Part shown: positions 6,657 through 6,910 of the stretch, in pieces
Layout: each line of letters begins with the position of its first letter
Numbering within the stretch: the first letter of the stretch is position 1
Assembly (NCBI GenBank): GCA_002348465.1
Contig: DEBI01000145.1
Location: 1 to 6,910, forward strand
Length of the DNA: 6,910 nucleotides
Origin: Gemmatimonadales bacterium UBA2960
GTDB lineage: Bacteria > Gemmatimonadota > Gemmatimonadetes > Longimicrobiales > Gaopeijiaceae
Reading direction: 5' to 3'
The notes under the pieces: model-generated
Seen by the model: only the letters and a program-made list of their open reading frames with translations
Databases searched by the model: none
Told to the model about the DNA's origin: nothing
Program-made: the position numbers and the translations under genes

Positions 6657-6784
6657 GCTGGCAGTTGGATCATTAGACGCATATACTACAGGCTGTTCAT
6701 TCGGCTCGCTCCTTCAACGATTATGCCGGGAATCGGGTCTTTTTGTAGCTTGATAAGGCGACCAATTGGTGATCAGGTTGGTAC

Positions 6785-6820
6785 ATGGAAACCAAAGCCC
6801 TCGGGTGGGGTCTGATTTAG
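6785..6820 (+). other. Possible 11-codon leader ORF
   Basis: ATG 6785 opens an 11-residue frame (METKALGWGLI) ending at TAG 6818-6820, one base before ATG 6822. A weak CAGG (6774-6777) precedes it by 7 bases. The close join would allow coupled translation of the next gene. The frame is too short to be judged as coding and may be chance. Confidence 0.2.
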
Positions 6821-6821
6821 A

Positions 6822-6910
6822 ATGAAGACTATCAGCGCCACGCTTGCGAGTGCCGGAGCAATGTTGCTCTTTTTGGGGCCACAAGGCGTGGACCTCAAGC
6901 CGATTGCGCA
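6822..6910 (+). CDS. Start of an exported protein (partial, runs off the window)
   Basis: Twenty-nine complete codons are visible. The N-terminus has MKT, then a hydrophobic stretch from about residue 4 to 18 (ISATLASAGAMLLFL), consistent with a Sec signal peptide; no lipoprotein Cys is seen. An in-frame TGA at 6813-6815 excludes any earlier start. GGGTGGGG at 6803-6810 is a G-rich but rather distant ribosome binding site, 11 bases away. The family cannot be told from this fragment. The gene is separated from the fmdB-like gene by 201 bases holding a hairpin and a -10 box, so it is probably a separate transcription unit. Confidence 0.6.
   Translation, partial: MKTISATLASAGAMLLFLGPQGVDLKPIA

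Noticed and set aside
6718..6745. CGATT...AATCG followed by TTTTT, read as a possible intrinsic terminator
   Set aside because: The stem is only 5 bp with an 8-base loop and a 4-base gap before the T run, too weak, and it would lie inside the leader of the next gene.

Overview
The window looks like chromosomal DNA of a free-living Gram-negative bacterium that exports many proteins and carries the planctomycete-type DUF1592/DUF1552 gene pair. By established knowledge these families are expanded in Planctomycetota, Acidobacteriota, Gemmatimonadota, Myxococcota and related soil or marine lineages. The adjoining exported ankyrin protein and moderate GC content lean towards an Acidobacteriota- or Gemmatimonadota-like genome, but no rRNA or other phylogenetic marker is present to settle this.

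Left part (1-5843, + strand): one tightly packed gene string. It opens with the last 29 codons of a DUF1552-family protein. Sixteen bases later comes a full exported di-haem-motif DUF1592-type protein (108-2570), then 46 bases later a full Tat-type DUF1552/HXXSHH protein (2617-4026). An exported ankyrin-repeat protein (4023-5843) follows, whose ATG overlaps the previous stop codon (ATGA). The partial first gene and the third gene share a conserved C-terminal block, so two copies of the DUF1552 module stand in tandem. The duplication looks old, because nearly all synonymous positions in the shared block differ.

Middle part (5844-6284): a small exported DUF4168-like protein is encoded on the - strand. 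It converges on the ankyrin gene with only 3 bases between stop codons, and diverges from the next gene.

Right part (6285-6910, + strand): an FmdB-type zinc-ribbon protein whose usual initiator Met is replaced by Ile (ATA). After it comes a 201-base intergenic stretch with a perfect 7-bp hairpin, a consensus -10 hexamer and a possible 11-codon leader ORF. The window ends inside the first 29 codons of another exported protein.

Working idea (inference): the DUF1592 c-type haem protein, the Tat-exported HXXSHH protein and the ankyrin protein act together outside the cytoplasmic membrane, perhaps as a redox or hydrolytic complex on an external substrate, with the ankyrin protein as scaffold. None of these families has a settled biochemical function that I know of. 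This is the part of the window most worth testing. The small genes on the right look unrelated to it.
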